Shown one piece after another: positions 8,924 to 18,225 of a stretch of DNA of 23,956 nt; the stretch's first letter is position 1; every line of letters begins with the position of its first letter. This stretch comes from Candidatus Acetothermia bacterium (GTDB taxonomy: Bacteria > Bipolaricaulota > Bipolaricaulia > Bipolaricaulales > Bipolaricaulaceae). A program made the position numbers and the translations under genes. The stretch lies in contig JAGDVW010000011.1 of assembly GCA_023255835.1 (NCBI GenBank), positions 9,321 through 33,276 of the forward strand, in the 5' to 3' direction. The notes under the pieces were generated by a model. The model did no database searches and was not told the origin of the DNA. It saw only the letters and a program-made list of their open reading frames with translations.

Positions 8924-9346
8924 GTGCCTTACGAACTCATCCCCCATCCCTCGGACATGGGCGTGCGGGGAATCGGGGGAACCCCGGAGGAGGCCTTTGC
9001 CGAGGCGGCGCGGGCCATGTTCTCCCTCATGGCCGATCTTGGGAAAGTCGAGGCCAAGGAGGCCATCCCCTTCGCGGTGGAGGCGGGGACCCTGGAGGAC
9101 CTCTTCGTGCGGTTCCTCTCCGAGCTCCTTTTCCTCAGGGATACCAAAGGGATGCTCTTCAGCCGCTTTTCTCTTGCGATCGCCAAAACTGGGGAGGGAT
9201 ATCGCCTCGCGGGCGAGGCCTTCGGGGAGAAATTCGACCCGAGGAAGCACGGGCGCGGGATCGACGTCAAGGCGGCGACGTACAACTGGGTGAAGGTGGG
9301 GGAAGAGAACGGGACCTGGGTGGCCCAGGGCGTGGTGGACGTTTAA
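8924..9346 (+). CDS. Archease, RtcB activator
   Basis: Small protein that speeds RtcB guanylylation and allows multiple turnover. The 140-residue product has the family hallmarks: the N-terminal acidic metal-site motif HPSDMGVRG with Asp11, the region LEDLFVRFLSELLFL at 57-71, the KAATYNWVKV strand at 116-125, and the terminal GVVDV in which Asp139 would be a metal ligand. The GTG start at 8924 has GGAGG 5 bases upstream inside the end of thpR and begins one base after the thpR stop, so the pair is an operon. The stop overlaps the stop of yvcK on the opposite strand. rtcB lies about 1.8 kb away, separated by the radical SAM gene and thpR, rather than directly adjacent. Confidence 0.93.
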   Translation: MPYELIPHPSDMGVRGIGGTPEEAFAEAARAMFSLMADLGKVEAKEAIPFAVEAGTLEDLFVRFLSELLFLRDTKGMLFSRFSLAIAKTGEGYRLAGEAFGEKFDPRKHGRGIDVKAATYNWVKVGEENGTWVAQGVVDV

Positions 9347-10656
9347 GGGCTGAACCAGCGGGTCCAGGAGTGCCGCAGGGCCCGGCTTTCCCGCGTGAGG
9401 AGCTTGGCAAGCTTCATGGGGTCGTGCTTGACCGTTAGCTTCCCCTCCATCTCCACCACGGCCAGGAGGGGGGCCCGGATGATCCGCATCCCGAAGGTCT
9501 TCGCCCCCTTAAGATCGTCCGAAACCGGCTCGCTTCCCTCCGCGCGGTAGCGGGCGAGGATCTCCGGAGGGGGGAGCTCGGTGTTCACGATGACCCCGGT
9601 GAAGCGCCGCAAATCCAAATATTGGGCGAGGACTTTCAAGTGGTCGTAGGCCGTGTAGCCCGTGGTCTCACCGGGCTCGGTCATGAGGTTCATGATCACG
9701 AACTTTTCCGCCTGGGCGCGGTTTATGGCCTCGGCGATCCCCTCTACAAGGAGGTTTGGGAGGATGCTGGTGTAGAGGCTTCCCGGGCCGATGAGGATTA
9801 AGTCAGCTTCGGCGATGGCGCGAAGGACGCGCTCGTAGGCCCGGGCCGGTTTGGAAAGCCAGATTTTCTTTTTGGGCGTGGGATCGGAGGCGATCTCCGC
9901 TTCGCCCTCGATGATCCGGCCGTCGGCGAGCTCGGCCACGAGCTGCACCTTGTCCAAGGTGGCGGGCAAAACTTGGCCCCGCACGGAGAGGAAGTAGCTG
10001 GCTTCCTCAATGGCCCGGTCGAAACCGCCCAAAGCTTCCTCCAGCCCGGCCAAAAGGAGGTTTCCCAGGGCGTGTCCGCGGAGAGCCTCGCCGGTGGTGA
10101 ACCGGTAGTGCATGAATTTGGCCATCCTCTCCTCGTCCTCAGCCAGGGCCAAAAGGCAGTTCCGCACATCGCCCGGAGGCAGAACATCCAGTTCGCGGCG
10201 GAGGCGGCCGGAGCTCCCGCCGGTGTCCATCACGGTGACCACCGCGGTGAGGTTCGCTGTGTAGTGTTTGATCCCGCGGAGGAGGTTGGAAAGCCCTGTT
10301 CCGCCGCCCACGGCCACCACGTTGGGGGCCTGCTTGAGGATGCGAGCCTGGTAAAGGGCCTCCGCCACAGAGCCCCCGCTTTTCGGGGAGACGGCGGAGA
10401 GCACCCCCCGCGCCATCTTCGTCGTGCCCAAGATGACCCCGGCCAATCCCCCCGCGATCAGGGCCGCGCCCACAGCCGGCCGCCAAAGGGTGGGGAGGAA
10501 CTTCACCGCCGCTTGGTAGACGCTGCGCAGGCCACCCTCCCCAAGGAGGCAGAAAGCCCCGAAGGTGAGGACGGCCACCCCGGCGGCGGAGAGGAAGAAC
10601 CAGCGTTTTACCCCCATCCCGGGGAGCAAGATCTTCAAAAAAGTTGGGGTCCGCAC
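9343..10656 (-). CDS. yvcK: YvcK/CofD-like protein with membrane-anchored N-terminus
   Basis: The family (gluconeogenesis factor YvcK) binds UDP-sugars and links carbon metabolism to cell-wall growth and shape; it resembles the phospholactate transferase CofD. The core starts at about residue 111 with VVAVGGGTGLSNLLRGIK, followed by VTVMDTGGSSGRLRRE at 140-155 and LPPGDVRNCLLAL at 159-171, all diagnostic. Before it lie about 110 extra residues with two likely membrane helices (about 19-38 and 60-78). Such an extension occurs in some relatives, whereas the classic Bacillus protein is soluble. Length is 437. GTG 10656 has GGAG 7 bases upstream, inside the last codons of dnaE, and starts 4 bases after the dnaE stop. 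An internal ATG at codon 14 is a weaker alternative. It ends the eno-ftsB-dnaE-yvcK run. Confidence 0.9.
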   Translation of the reverse strand: MRTPTFLKILLPGMGVKRWFFLSAAGVAVLTFGAFCLLGEGGLRSVYQAAVKFLPTLWRPAVGAALIAGGLAGVILGTTKMARGVLSAVSPKSGGSVAEALYQARILKQAPNVVAVGGGTGLSNLLRGIKHYTANLTAVVTVMDTGGSSGRLRRELDVLPPGDVRNCLLALAEDEERMAKFMHYRFTTGEALRGHALGNLLLAGLEEALGGFDRAIEEASYFLSVRGQVLPATLDKVQLVAELADGRIIEGEAEIASDPTPKKKIWLSKPARAYERVLRAIAEADLILIGPGSLYTSILPNLLVEGIAEAINRAQAEKFVIMNLMTEPGETTGYTAYDHLKVLAQYLDLRRFTGVIVNTELPPPEILARYRAEGSEPVSDDLKGAKTFGMRIIRAPLLAVVEMEGKLTVKHDPMKLAKLLTRESRALRHSWTRWFSP

Positions 10657-10660
10657 CCTT

Positions 10661-13600
10661 TCACTCCAAGACCATTTCCCCGCCCAGGCGGCGCAGGGCC
10701 TCCCGAAGCTCCGGCGTGGGTTGCACTGAAAAACGGGGGCCAGCTTGGATGCGCACCTCCCGCGCGCCGTCGCTCACCACCACCCCAAGGGGCACCGGCC
10801 CGAGGTGCTCGGAGACCAGCCGCACCAGCGCCTCGATCTTTTCGGGGCTCAAGGAGGAGAGGGGGAGACGCACCCAGCATTGTCCCACGGATCCCGCGCC
10901 GCCCAAAGGCTCCAAGGAAAGGGCCACGAGCCTGGGCATCCCATTCCGCTCGGTCCAGCTCACCCGCATCGCCACCAATTCCTCCTCCTTAAGCCAAGAA
11001 GCCCCTTCCAGGATCTTTGGCCGTATCACCACCTCCGCTTCCCCACTTTTGTCCTCCAAGGTGAGGAAGGCCATGCGGCCCTCCCCCGTGTTCACGAACT
11101 TCAAACTCTTCACCCTTCCGGCCACGAGGGCCTGGGCCCTTCCGGCCAGTTGATCCAGGGGAACGACCCCGAGTTTCCCGAGTTTTTCGGCATAGAGATC
11201 GAGGGGGTGGGCGGAAAGATAGAGCCCAAGGAGTTCCTTTTCGAACCGGAGGAGCTCCTCTTTTCTGTACTCCTCCGGGAGGGTGGGGAGGGAGGGGACC
11301 ACGTATTCCTCCCCGAAGAGGCTGGCCTGGCCGGAGAGCTTTTCCCGCCGGAATTTTTGGGCCAAGCGCAGGCCCTCCTCCACCAGGGCCATCATGGCCT
11401 TGCGGGTGAGGCCGAAGCAGTCCATGGCCCCGGCCTTGATCAAGCACTCCAGGGTCTCCCGATCCACCTTTTCCGGGTCCACCCGGAAGCAGAAGTCCAA
11501 AAAGTCCCGGAATGGGCCGGTGCTCCGCGCCGAAAGTATCGCCTCCACCGCGCTTTCACCCACATGCTTTATCGCCCCAAGGCCGAAGCGAATTTTCCCC
11601 TCCCCAACGGGGGTAAAGCCCACATCGCTTTCGTTCACATCGGGCGGGAGGACCTCGATCCCCATCTCCCGGCACTCCTCGATGTAGGCCGCAACCTTTT
11701 CGATGTTGTCCTGGACGGAGGTGAGCAAGGCGGCCATGAACTCCGTGGGGAAATGGGCCTTGAAGTAAGCGGTCCAATAGGTGATGAAGGCGTAGGCGGC
11801 GGCGTGGGCCTTGGCAAACGCATAGCTTGCGAACTTCTCGATGTCAGCGAAGATCGCCTCCGCTTCCTCTTTGGGGATCCCGTTTTTAATGCAGCCCGTC
11901 ACGAATTTCTCCCGCATCTCCGCCATGACCTCCGGCTTCTTTTTACCCATGGCCTTACGCAAAAGATCGGCCTCGGCCAAGGAGAAGCCCGCAAGCCTTT
12001 GGGCCATGAGCATCACCTGGTCCTGGTAGATGGGGAGGCCATAGGTCTCCTCGAGGATGTCCCGCACCCGCTCGTGGGGATAGGTCACGGGCTGACGACC
12101 GTGTTTTCTTTCGATGTAATCGTCCACCATCCCCGACTCCAGGGGGCCTGGCCGGTAGAGGGCGAGGATGGCGATGAGGTCCCGGAATTCCGTGGGCGCG
12201 AGTCTGCGGATGAGGGCCCGCATCCCCGCCGACTCCAGCTGAAAGACGCCCGCGGTGGCGCCCGCACGGAGGAGCTCGTAGGTGGCGGGATCGTCCAAAG
12301 GGATCTCCTCGAGTTTTATCTCCAAGCCCTTCCTCTCCCGTACGAGCTTCTGCACATCGGAGAGGATGGTGAGGTTTCGCAGGCCCAAGAAATCCATCTT
12401 GAGGAGGCCCAAAGCCTCAAGATCATGCATGTCGAACTGGGTCACGAATTGATCATCGGGAAGGCGCATGAGGGGGACGAATTTTTCCAAGGGTTCTGGG
12501 GCGATGACCACGCCGGCGGCATGGGTGGAGGCGTTACGCAAAAGCCCCTCGAGCCTGAGAGCGATGGAGAAAAGCTTCGGCTCCTCCTCGGAGAAGGCCT
12601 GAAGTTGTGGGTTTTGTTCGAGGGCCTGCGAAAGTGGCATGCCGAAGGGGATGAGCTTTGCGATCCGGTCGGCCTTGTCGTAGGGGATGTTGAGGACCCT
12701 GGCCACATCCCGGATCACCGAGCGGGAGGCCATGCGGTCGAAGGTGCCGATTTGGGCGATGTGGTCCCGCCCGTATTTTTCGGCCACATAGGCCAAAACC
12801 TCGTCGCGGCGGCGCATGCAGAAGTCGATGTCGATGTCGGGAAGGCTCACCCGCTCCGGGTTCAAAAAGCGCTCGAAAAGAAGGCCGAACTTGAGGGGAT
12901 CGACTTGGGTGATGCCCAAGCAATAGGCCACGAGCGACCCGGCGGCCGAGCCCCGGCCCGGCCCAACCGGGATCCCTTTGGAGCGGGCATAGTCCACGAA
13001 ATCCGCGACGATGAGGAAATAGGGGGCGAGGTCCATCTTCCCGATCACCGAAAGCTCGTAGGAAAGCCGCTCCTCCACCGCGGCCGGGATCTTCAGGCCG
13101 TACCGGGCCCAAGCGCCCTCCCAGGCCCGCCGCTCCAGCTCCTCCTGGGCGGTGCGGCCCTCCAGGGGAAAACGGGGGAGGAGCTTCTGATCGAAGGAAA
13201 GCCGAAGCTCGCAGCTTTCGGCGATCGCCAAAGTGTTCTCCAGGGCCTCCGGTACTTCCCGGAATTTCTCGGCCATCTCGGAGGCGCTCAGGAAGTGATA
13301 GTCTGCGCCATCGAAGCTCCGGGCATCGGGATCGGTAAGTTTCTTACCCGCTTGGATGTTGATGAGGACCTGGTGCGGCTCGCGGTCCTCGGGTCGGAGG
13401 TAATGGACGTCGGCGGTGGCCACCACCGGCAGGGCCAATTCCCGGGCGAGGGCCAGCTGCTTTCTTATGAGGTCCCTATTTTTCTCGAGCCCATGGTCCT
13501 GGAGCTCGATGTAGAAGCGGCGGGGGAAGATCTCCCCGAGGCGCCCCGCCGCCTTCTTGGCCTCGCGCACCTGGTCCTGAAGAAGGAGCCTTTGGACTTC

Positions 13601-14023
13601 TCCCGATTCGCAGGAAGAGAGGGCGATGAGGCCAGCGCTGTGTTGCGAAAGGAGCTCCAAGTCCACCCGGGGTTTGTAGTAATACCCTTCGGTGTGGGCG
13701 CGGTTCACCAAGATGAGGAGGTTACGCCAGCCCTCCTCGTTTTGGGCGAGGACCACAAGGTGATAGGGGGAGCGGTCGAACACGGGATCGTGGGAAAACC
13801 GGGACCCTTGAGTCACGTATAGCTCGGCCCCCAGGATCGGCTTTATCCCCGCTTCTTTTGCGGCCTGGTAGAACTTGATCGCGCCGGAGAGGACCCCGTG
13901 ATCGGTGAGGGCCAGGGCGCGCATCCCTTGCCGCCCGGCCTCCTCCACGAGCTCGGGGATGCGACACATGGCATCAAGCAGGGAGTATTCGGAGTGAACG
14001 TGAAGGTGGACGAACTCCATCAT
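10661..14023 (-). CDS. dnaE: DNA polymerase III alpha subunit DnaE
   Basis: Replicative polymerase catalytic subunit, 1120 residues, DnaE1 type. The N-terminal PHP domain (about 3-215) keeps the metal motif HLHVHSEYSLLD (His8, His10) and LTDHGVLSGAIK, so it may retain the metal-dependent exonuclease activity known from Thermus DnaE. The palm carries PDIDIDF at 395-401 with the catalytic Asp pair. AKAHAAAYAFITYWTAYFK marks the finger region. Near the C-terminus an OB-fold nucleic-acid domain (about residues 960-1035, with LVAGRVKSLKF and MAFLTLEDKSGEAEVVI) precedes a short tail. No inserted epsilon-type exonuclease domain is seen, which excludes PolC. Two adjacent ATG codons occur; the first (14023) follows GAGGTGA, which itself overlaps the stop of the ftsB-like gene. 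Confidence 0.97.
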   Translation of the reverse strand: MMEFVHLHVHSEYSLLDAMCRIPELVEEAGRQGMRALALTDHGVLSGAIKFYQAAKEAGIKPILGAELYVTQGSRFSHDPVFDRSPYHLVVLAQNEEGWRNLLILVNRAHTEGYYYKPRVDLELLSQHSAGLIALSSCESGEVQRLLLQDQVREAKKAAGRLGEIFPRRFYIELQDHGLEKNRDLIRKQLALARELALPVVATADVHYLRPEDREPHQVLINIQAGKKLTDPDARSFDGADYHFLSASEMAEKFREVPEALENTLAIAESCELRLSFDQKLLPRFPLEGRTAQEELERRAWEGAWARYGLKIPAAVEERLSYELSVIGKMDLAPYFLIVADFVDYARSKGIPVGPGRGSAAGSLVAYCLGITQVDPLKFGLLFERFLNPERVSLPDIDIDFCMRRRDEVLAYVAEKYGRDHIAQIGTFDRMASRSVIRDVARVLNIPYDKADRIAKLIPFGMPLSQALEQNPQLQAFSEEEPKLFSIALRLEGLLRNASTHAAGVVIAPEPLEKFVPLMRLPDDQFVTQFDMHDLEALGLLKMDFLGLRNLTILSDVQKLVRERKGLEIKLEEIPLDDPATYELLRAGATAGVFQLESAGMRALIRRLAPTEFRDLIAILALYRPGPLESGMVDDYIERKHGRQPVTYPHERVRDILEETYGLPIYQDQVMLMAQRLAGFSLAEADLLRKAMGKKKPEVMAEMREKFVTGCIKNGIPKEEAEAIFADIEKFASYAFAKAHAAAYAFITYWTAYFKAHFPTEFMAALLTSVQDNIEKVAAYIEECREMGIEVLPPDVNESDVGFTPVGEGKIRFGLGAIKHVGESAVEAILSARSTGPFRDFLDFCFRVDPEKVDRETLECLIKAGAMDCFGLTRKAMMALVEEGLRLAQKFRREKLSGQASLFGEEYVVPSLPTLPEEYRKEELLRFEKELLGLYLSAHPLDLYAEKLGKLGVVPLDQLAGRAQALVAGRVKSLKFVNTGEGRMAFLTLEDKSGEAEVVIRPKILEGASWLKEEELVAMRVSWTERNGMPRLVALSLEPLGGAGSVGQCWVRLPLSSLSPEKIEALVRLVSEHLGPVPLGVVVSDGAREVRIQAGPRFSVQPTPELREALRRLGGEMVLE

Positions 14024-14026
14024 CCC

Positions 14027-15560
<1,534 letters not shown>

Positions 15561-15568
15561 TCAAAAAG

Positions 15569-15598
15569 AGTGTAGCGGGGAGGGGGAAGACCGGCCAA
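15569..15598 (-). promoter_or_regulatory. Putative sigma-70-type promoter of eno operon
   Basis: On the minus strand TTGGCC (15598-15593) is followed after 18 bases by TACACT (15574-15569). The expected transcript start is about 7 bases further on, leaving a short leader that includes the GAGGTGAT ribosome binding site of eno. Confidence 0.55.
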
Positions 15599-15623
15599 GG
15601 GACGCTGTCCCCGTGTTTTGGGC

Positions 15624-15654
15624 AAAAAGAAAGGGGGCCGGGATCCCGGCCCCC
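15624..15654 (-). terminator. Rho-independent terminator after the solute-binding protein gene
   Basis: A perfect 22-base palindrome at 15633-15654 (arm GGGGGCCGGG) is followed on the minus strand by TTTCTTTTT at 15632-15624. It lies 19 bases beyond the stop of the solute-binding protein gene and upstream of the eno promoter, so it separates the two transcripts. Confidence 0.92.
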
Positions 15655-15673
15655 TTCCGCCCAGCTCAGGCAC

Positions 15674-17209
15674 CTACTCCTTGTAGAGGAGGTCGAGGTG
15701 CGGCTCCATGGTGAGGTCGAGGACGATCCCCTTCACGTTCTTTTGGGCCACGAGGTAGGCCTGCTGGTAGTTAGCCCAAAGCGGTATCCAGGGCACATCC
15801 TCCGCGGACATCCTCTGGATCTCCTGGTAGATCTTGGCCCGCTCGGCCTCATCGATGGTGGTGAGGGCTTTGGTCATGAGCTCCTTGTACACGGGATAGC
15901 GCGGATGGCGGTTGAAGAAAGTGCCCAGGGACTCCGGCGACTCCGTGGTCCAAGGCGCGAGGAAGTTGGAGGCCTCAAGGTAGTCCGGGTACCAACCGAG
16001 GAGGAACATGTCGAACCCGCCCTGGGACATGCGCTTGACATAAGCGGCCCATTCCAGGCTCTGGATGTTCACTTTCGCTAGCCCGGTTTCCTCGATGGAC
16101 TGTTTGAGCACGGCGGCTACGTCGGCCTCAGTGGTCCCGTAGTGGGTGGGCGTGTACCAGAGGTTCACCTCAAGCGGCTTTGTCTCGGAGTAACCGGCCT
16201 GGCGCAGGAGCTCTCGAGCCTTCTGGAGATCGCGCTTGGGGAAGACCGGGATGGCCGAGCCCGCCGGAGGAAGGCCCTCGGGGACCATGGTGTAGATCGG
16301 GGAGTTCAGGCCGGAGAAGACACGCTCACAGATGGCATCGCGGTCCACCGCGTAAGCGATGGCCTGGCGCACCAAGGGGTTATCCACCGGCGGTTGGGTG
16401 ACGTTGAAGAGGAGGTAGCGGATGGAGACGCTCGGCCCCCGCACCACCTGGAGGTTCGGGTTCTTCTGGAGGTCCACGATGTCCACGGGGTTGAAGGTGC
16501 GGAAGGCGATGTCCACATCGCCGGCCTCCACCGCCGCGCGCAAGGCTGCCTCGTTGGCGTAGATCACCCACACAATCCTTTTCGTCTTCGGTGCCGGCCC
16601 AAAGTAGGTGGGCACAGCCTCCAAAACCACCCGCTCATCCGGCACATATTCCACTATCCGATATGGACCAGTGCCCACATATCGTCCCTGAGCAAACTCA
16701 TTCTCCGGCGCGCCCGCGTAGATCAGGGAAGGAATGACGTTATCGGTCATGCGGATGAGGAAGGTCGCGTCCGGATAGTTCAGGGTGATCTTGACCGTGA
16801 GCTCATCCACAACCTCGATGCTCTTTATCACGTCGGCGATAAGGAACACCCCGCCCTCGGGCCCGTTCAGCCGGATGGTTCGCTCCAAGGCCCACTTCAC
16901 CGCCTGGGCGTTGCAGGGCGTGCCATCCCAAAAGACCACGCCCGGCCGAATGTGGAAGGTGTAGACAAGCCCATCGTCGGAGATCTCCCAGGATTGGGCG
17001 ATGGAAGGGATGATCTTGTTCGTCCCGGGCTCCATCCCCACCAAGGCTTTGGTGGTGTGCCGAAGGATGTGCCAAGTGAAGTGGTCGTAAGAGTTTTCGA
17101 AGGAAAGCTCAGTGATACGGTCGATGGTGCCCAAAACGAGGACGTCACTTGCGGCCAAAGCCCACGCCGAAAAAGCCAAAACCGCCAACATCAAAATGGT
17201 CTTGCGCAT
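15674..17209 (-). CDS. Dipeptide/oligopeptide ABC transporter solute-binding protein (SBP family 5)
   Basis: The 511-residue protein has a Sec signal peptide (about 1-20, ending ALAA before SD) and no lipobox Cys, so it should be free in a periplasm. The family 5 binding-protein fold is clear: SIAQSWEISDDGLVYTFHIR with VFWDGTP in the N-terminal part, the GTGPYRIVEY segment, LVRQAIAYAVDRDAI in the middle, and EDVPWIPLWANYQQ near the end. Family members bind di- or oligopeptides, nickel or oligosaccharides; the ligand cannot be read here. ATG 17209 follows GGGAGGTGAG. It lies downstream of dppB and dppC, an order reversed from many dpp operons, with its own promoter beginning at the end of dppC and a strong terminator after it. 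Confidence 0.92.
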   Translation of the reverse strand: MRKTILMLAVLAFSAWALAASDVLVLGTIDRITELSFENSYDHFTWHILRHTTKALVGMEPGTNKIIPSIAQSWEISDDGLVYTFHIRPGVVFWDGTPCNAQAVKWALERTIRLNGPEGGVFLIADVIKSIEVVDELTVKITLNYPDATFLIRMTDNVIPSLIYAGAPENEFAQGRYVGTGPYRIVEYVPDERVVLEAVPTYFGPAPKTKRIVWVIYANEAALRAAVEAGDVDIAFRTFNPVDIVDLQKNPNLQVVRGPSVSIRYLLFNVTQPPVDNPLVRQAIAYAVDRDAICERVFSGLNSPIYTMVPEGLPPAGSAIPVFPKRDLQKARELLRQAGYSETKPLEVNLWYTPTHYGTTEADVAAVLKQSIEETGLAKVNIQSLEWAAYVKRMSQGGFDMFLLGWYPDYLEASNFLAPWTTESPESLGTFFNRHPRYPVYKELMTKALTTIDEAERAKIYQEIQRMSAEDVPWIPLWANYQQAYLVAQKNVKGIVLDLTMEPHLDLLYKE

Positions 17210-17287
17210 GGGTAGCTCACCTCCCAAAGCTCAGTTAGAAGTTGCAAAACTTTTCCGCCTCTCACCTCCTTCGCCCGAGGATGCCCG

Positions 17288-17316
17288 ATTATAGGAAGGC
17301 AGGGTTTGCGCGTCTA
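17288..17316 (-). promoter_or_regulatory. Putative sigma-70 promoter of the solute-binding protein gene
   Basis: On the minus strand TAGACG (17316-17311) and a perfect TATAAT (17293-17288) are separated by 17 bases. The TAG of the -35 hexamer is the stop codon of dppC. The leader to the ATG at 17209 would be about 70 bases and contains a second GGAGGTGA-like sequence (about 17264-17271) with no start codon at a usable distance. Confidence 0.7.
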
Positions 17317-18225
17317 TAGGAGGTGCTTTCGGCGGCGCTTGGGATTCAGGAGGTCCGAAATGCCCTCCCCAATCAGGCCGAAGCCCAAGGAGAGGAAGAG
17401 GATGGCCAAACCGGGGAAGGTGATGAGCCACCAGTATCCCGACTGGAGATATCGTTGGCCGTTTTGGATGTCGAAGCCCCAATCGGGGGCGGGCGGGGGA
17501 AGGCCATAGCCCAAAAAAGCCAAGGCCGCTTCGGTGAGGATGGCGTCGGCGATGTTGAAGGAAGAGACGGCCATGATGGCGTTCACCGTGTTCGGGGCGA
17601 TGTGACGAATGAGGATGCGCCAGCCGGAGGCGCCGGTGGCCCGCGCGGCTTCCACAAAGGTGTATTCCCGCACCCGCAGGACCTCGGCCCTGGTGATGCG
17701 GAAATAGGTGGGAACATAGACAAAAGCGATGGAGGCGATCATGGGAATGAGGCCAGATCCCATCACGGCCACCAGGGCGATGGCGAGGATCATGGAGGGA
17801 AAGGAGTAGATGGCATCCATGGTGAGGGAGAAGGCGCGATCGGGCCAGCCCCCGATGTAACCAGAAATCCAGCCCACTAGGGAGCCCACGCTCATGGCCA
17901 AAGCGATGGAGGCGAAGGCCACCGCTAAAGGGGCCCAACCGCCGGCGAGGACCCGGCTGAAAACGTCCCGCTGAAGGTGGTCCGTTCCCATCCAGTTTTT
18001 CGCCGTGGGAGGAGAAAGCCGGGGGAGCTCAGCATAGCTTTTGGCGGGGTTGTAGGGGGGGATGCCGGGGAACCGGCCATATTGCTCTAGGCCCCGCGGC
18101 CCACAAATTATCGCCATGGCGATGAAGGAAAGAACGAGCACAACGCCGATTTTCAGGAGCGTCTGCCCCCTAAGCTTTCTAAGCCCGCTTATCCGCAAAA
18201 GCCAGGCCGTAAGCCCTCGCTCCAT
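17314..18225 (-). CDS. dppC: Peptide-type ABC transporter permease, DppC/OppC family
   Basis: Inner-membrane permease subunit of a peptide-type importer, 303 residues. It starts with a short basic cytoplasmic tail and a membrane helix (about 25-42), then the DppC hallmark WMGTDHLQRDVFSRVLAGG at 78-96. Further membrane helices follow, with the ATPase-contacting EAA loop VREYTFVEAARATGASGWRI. The C-terminal PDWGFDIQNGQ motif is also typical of the DppC family. The ATG at 18225 shares its A with the stop of dppB (TGATG), so the genes are translationally coupled. A much longer in-frame extension upstream only covers dppB in another frame and is rejected. The ATPase subunits DppD and DppF are not in the window. 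Confidence 0.93.
   Translation of the reverse strand: MERGLTAWLLRISGLRKLRGQTLLKIGVVLVLSFIAMAIICGPRGLEQYGRFPGIPPYNPAKSYAELPRLSPPTAKNWMGTDHLQRDVFSRVLAGGWAPLAVAFASIALAMSVGSLVGWISGYIGGWPDRAFSLTMDAIYSFPSMILAIALVAVMGSGLIPMIASIAFVYVPTYFRITRAEVLRVREYTFVEAARATGASGWRILIRHIAPNTVNAIMAVSSFNIADAILTEAALAFLGYGLPPPAPDWGFDIQNGQRYLQSGYWWLITFPGLAILFLSLGFGLIGEGISDLLNPKRRRKHLL

Noticed and set aside
10745..13822. A 1025-codon open frame on the plus strand opposite dnaE
   Set aside because: Same antisense shadow effect. dnaE on the minus strand has all catalytic motifs, while this frame has none.
17240..17275. Possible leader peptide at the second GGAGGTGA in the solute-binding protein leader
   Set aside because: No ATG, GTG or TTG lies at a workable distance after it, and no short frame of interest results.
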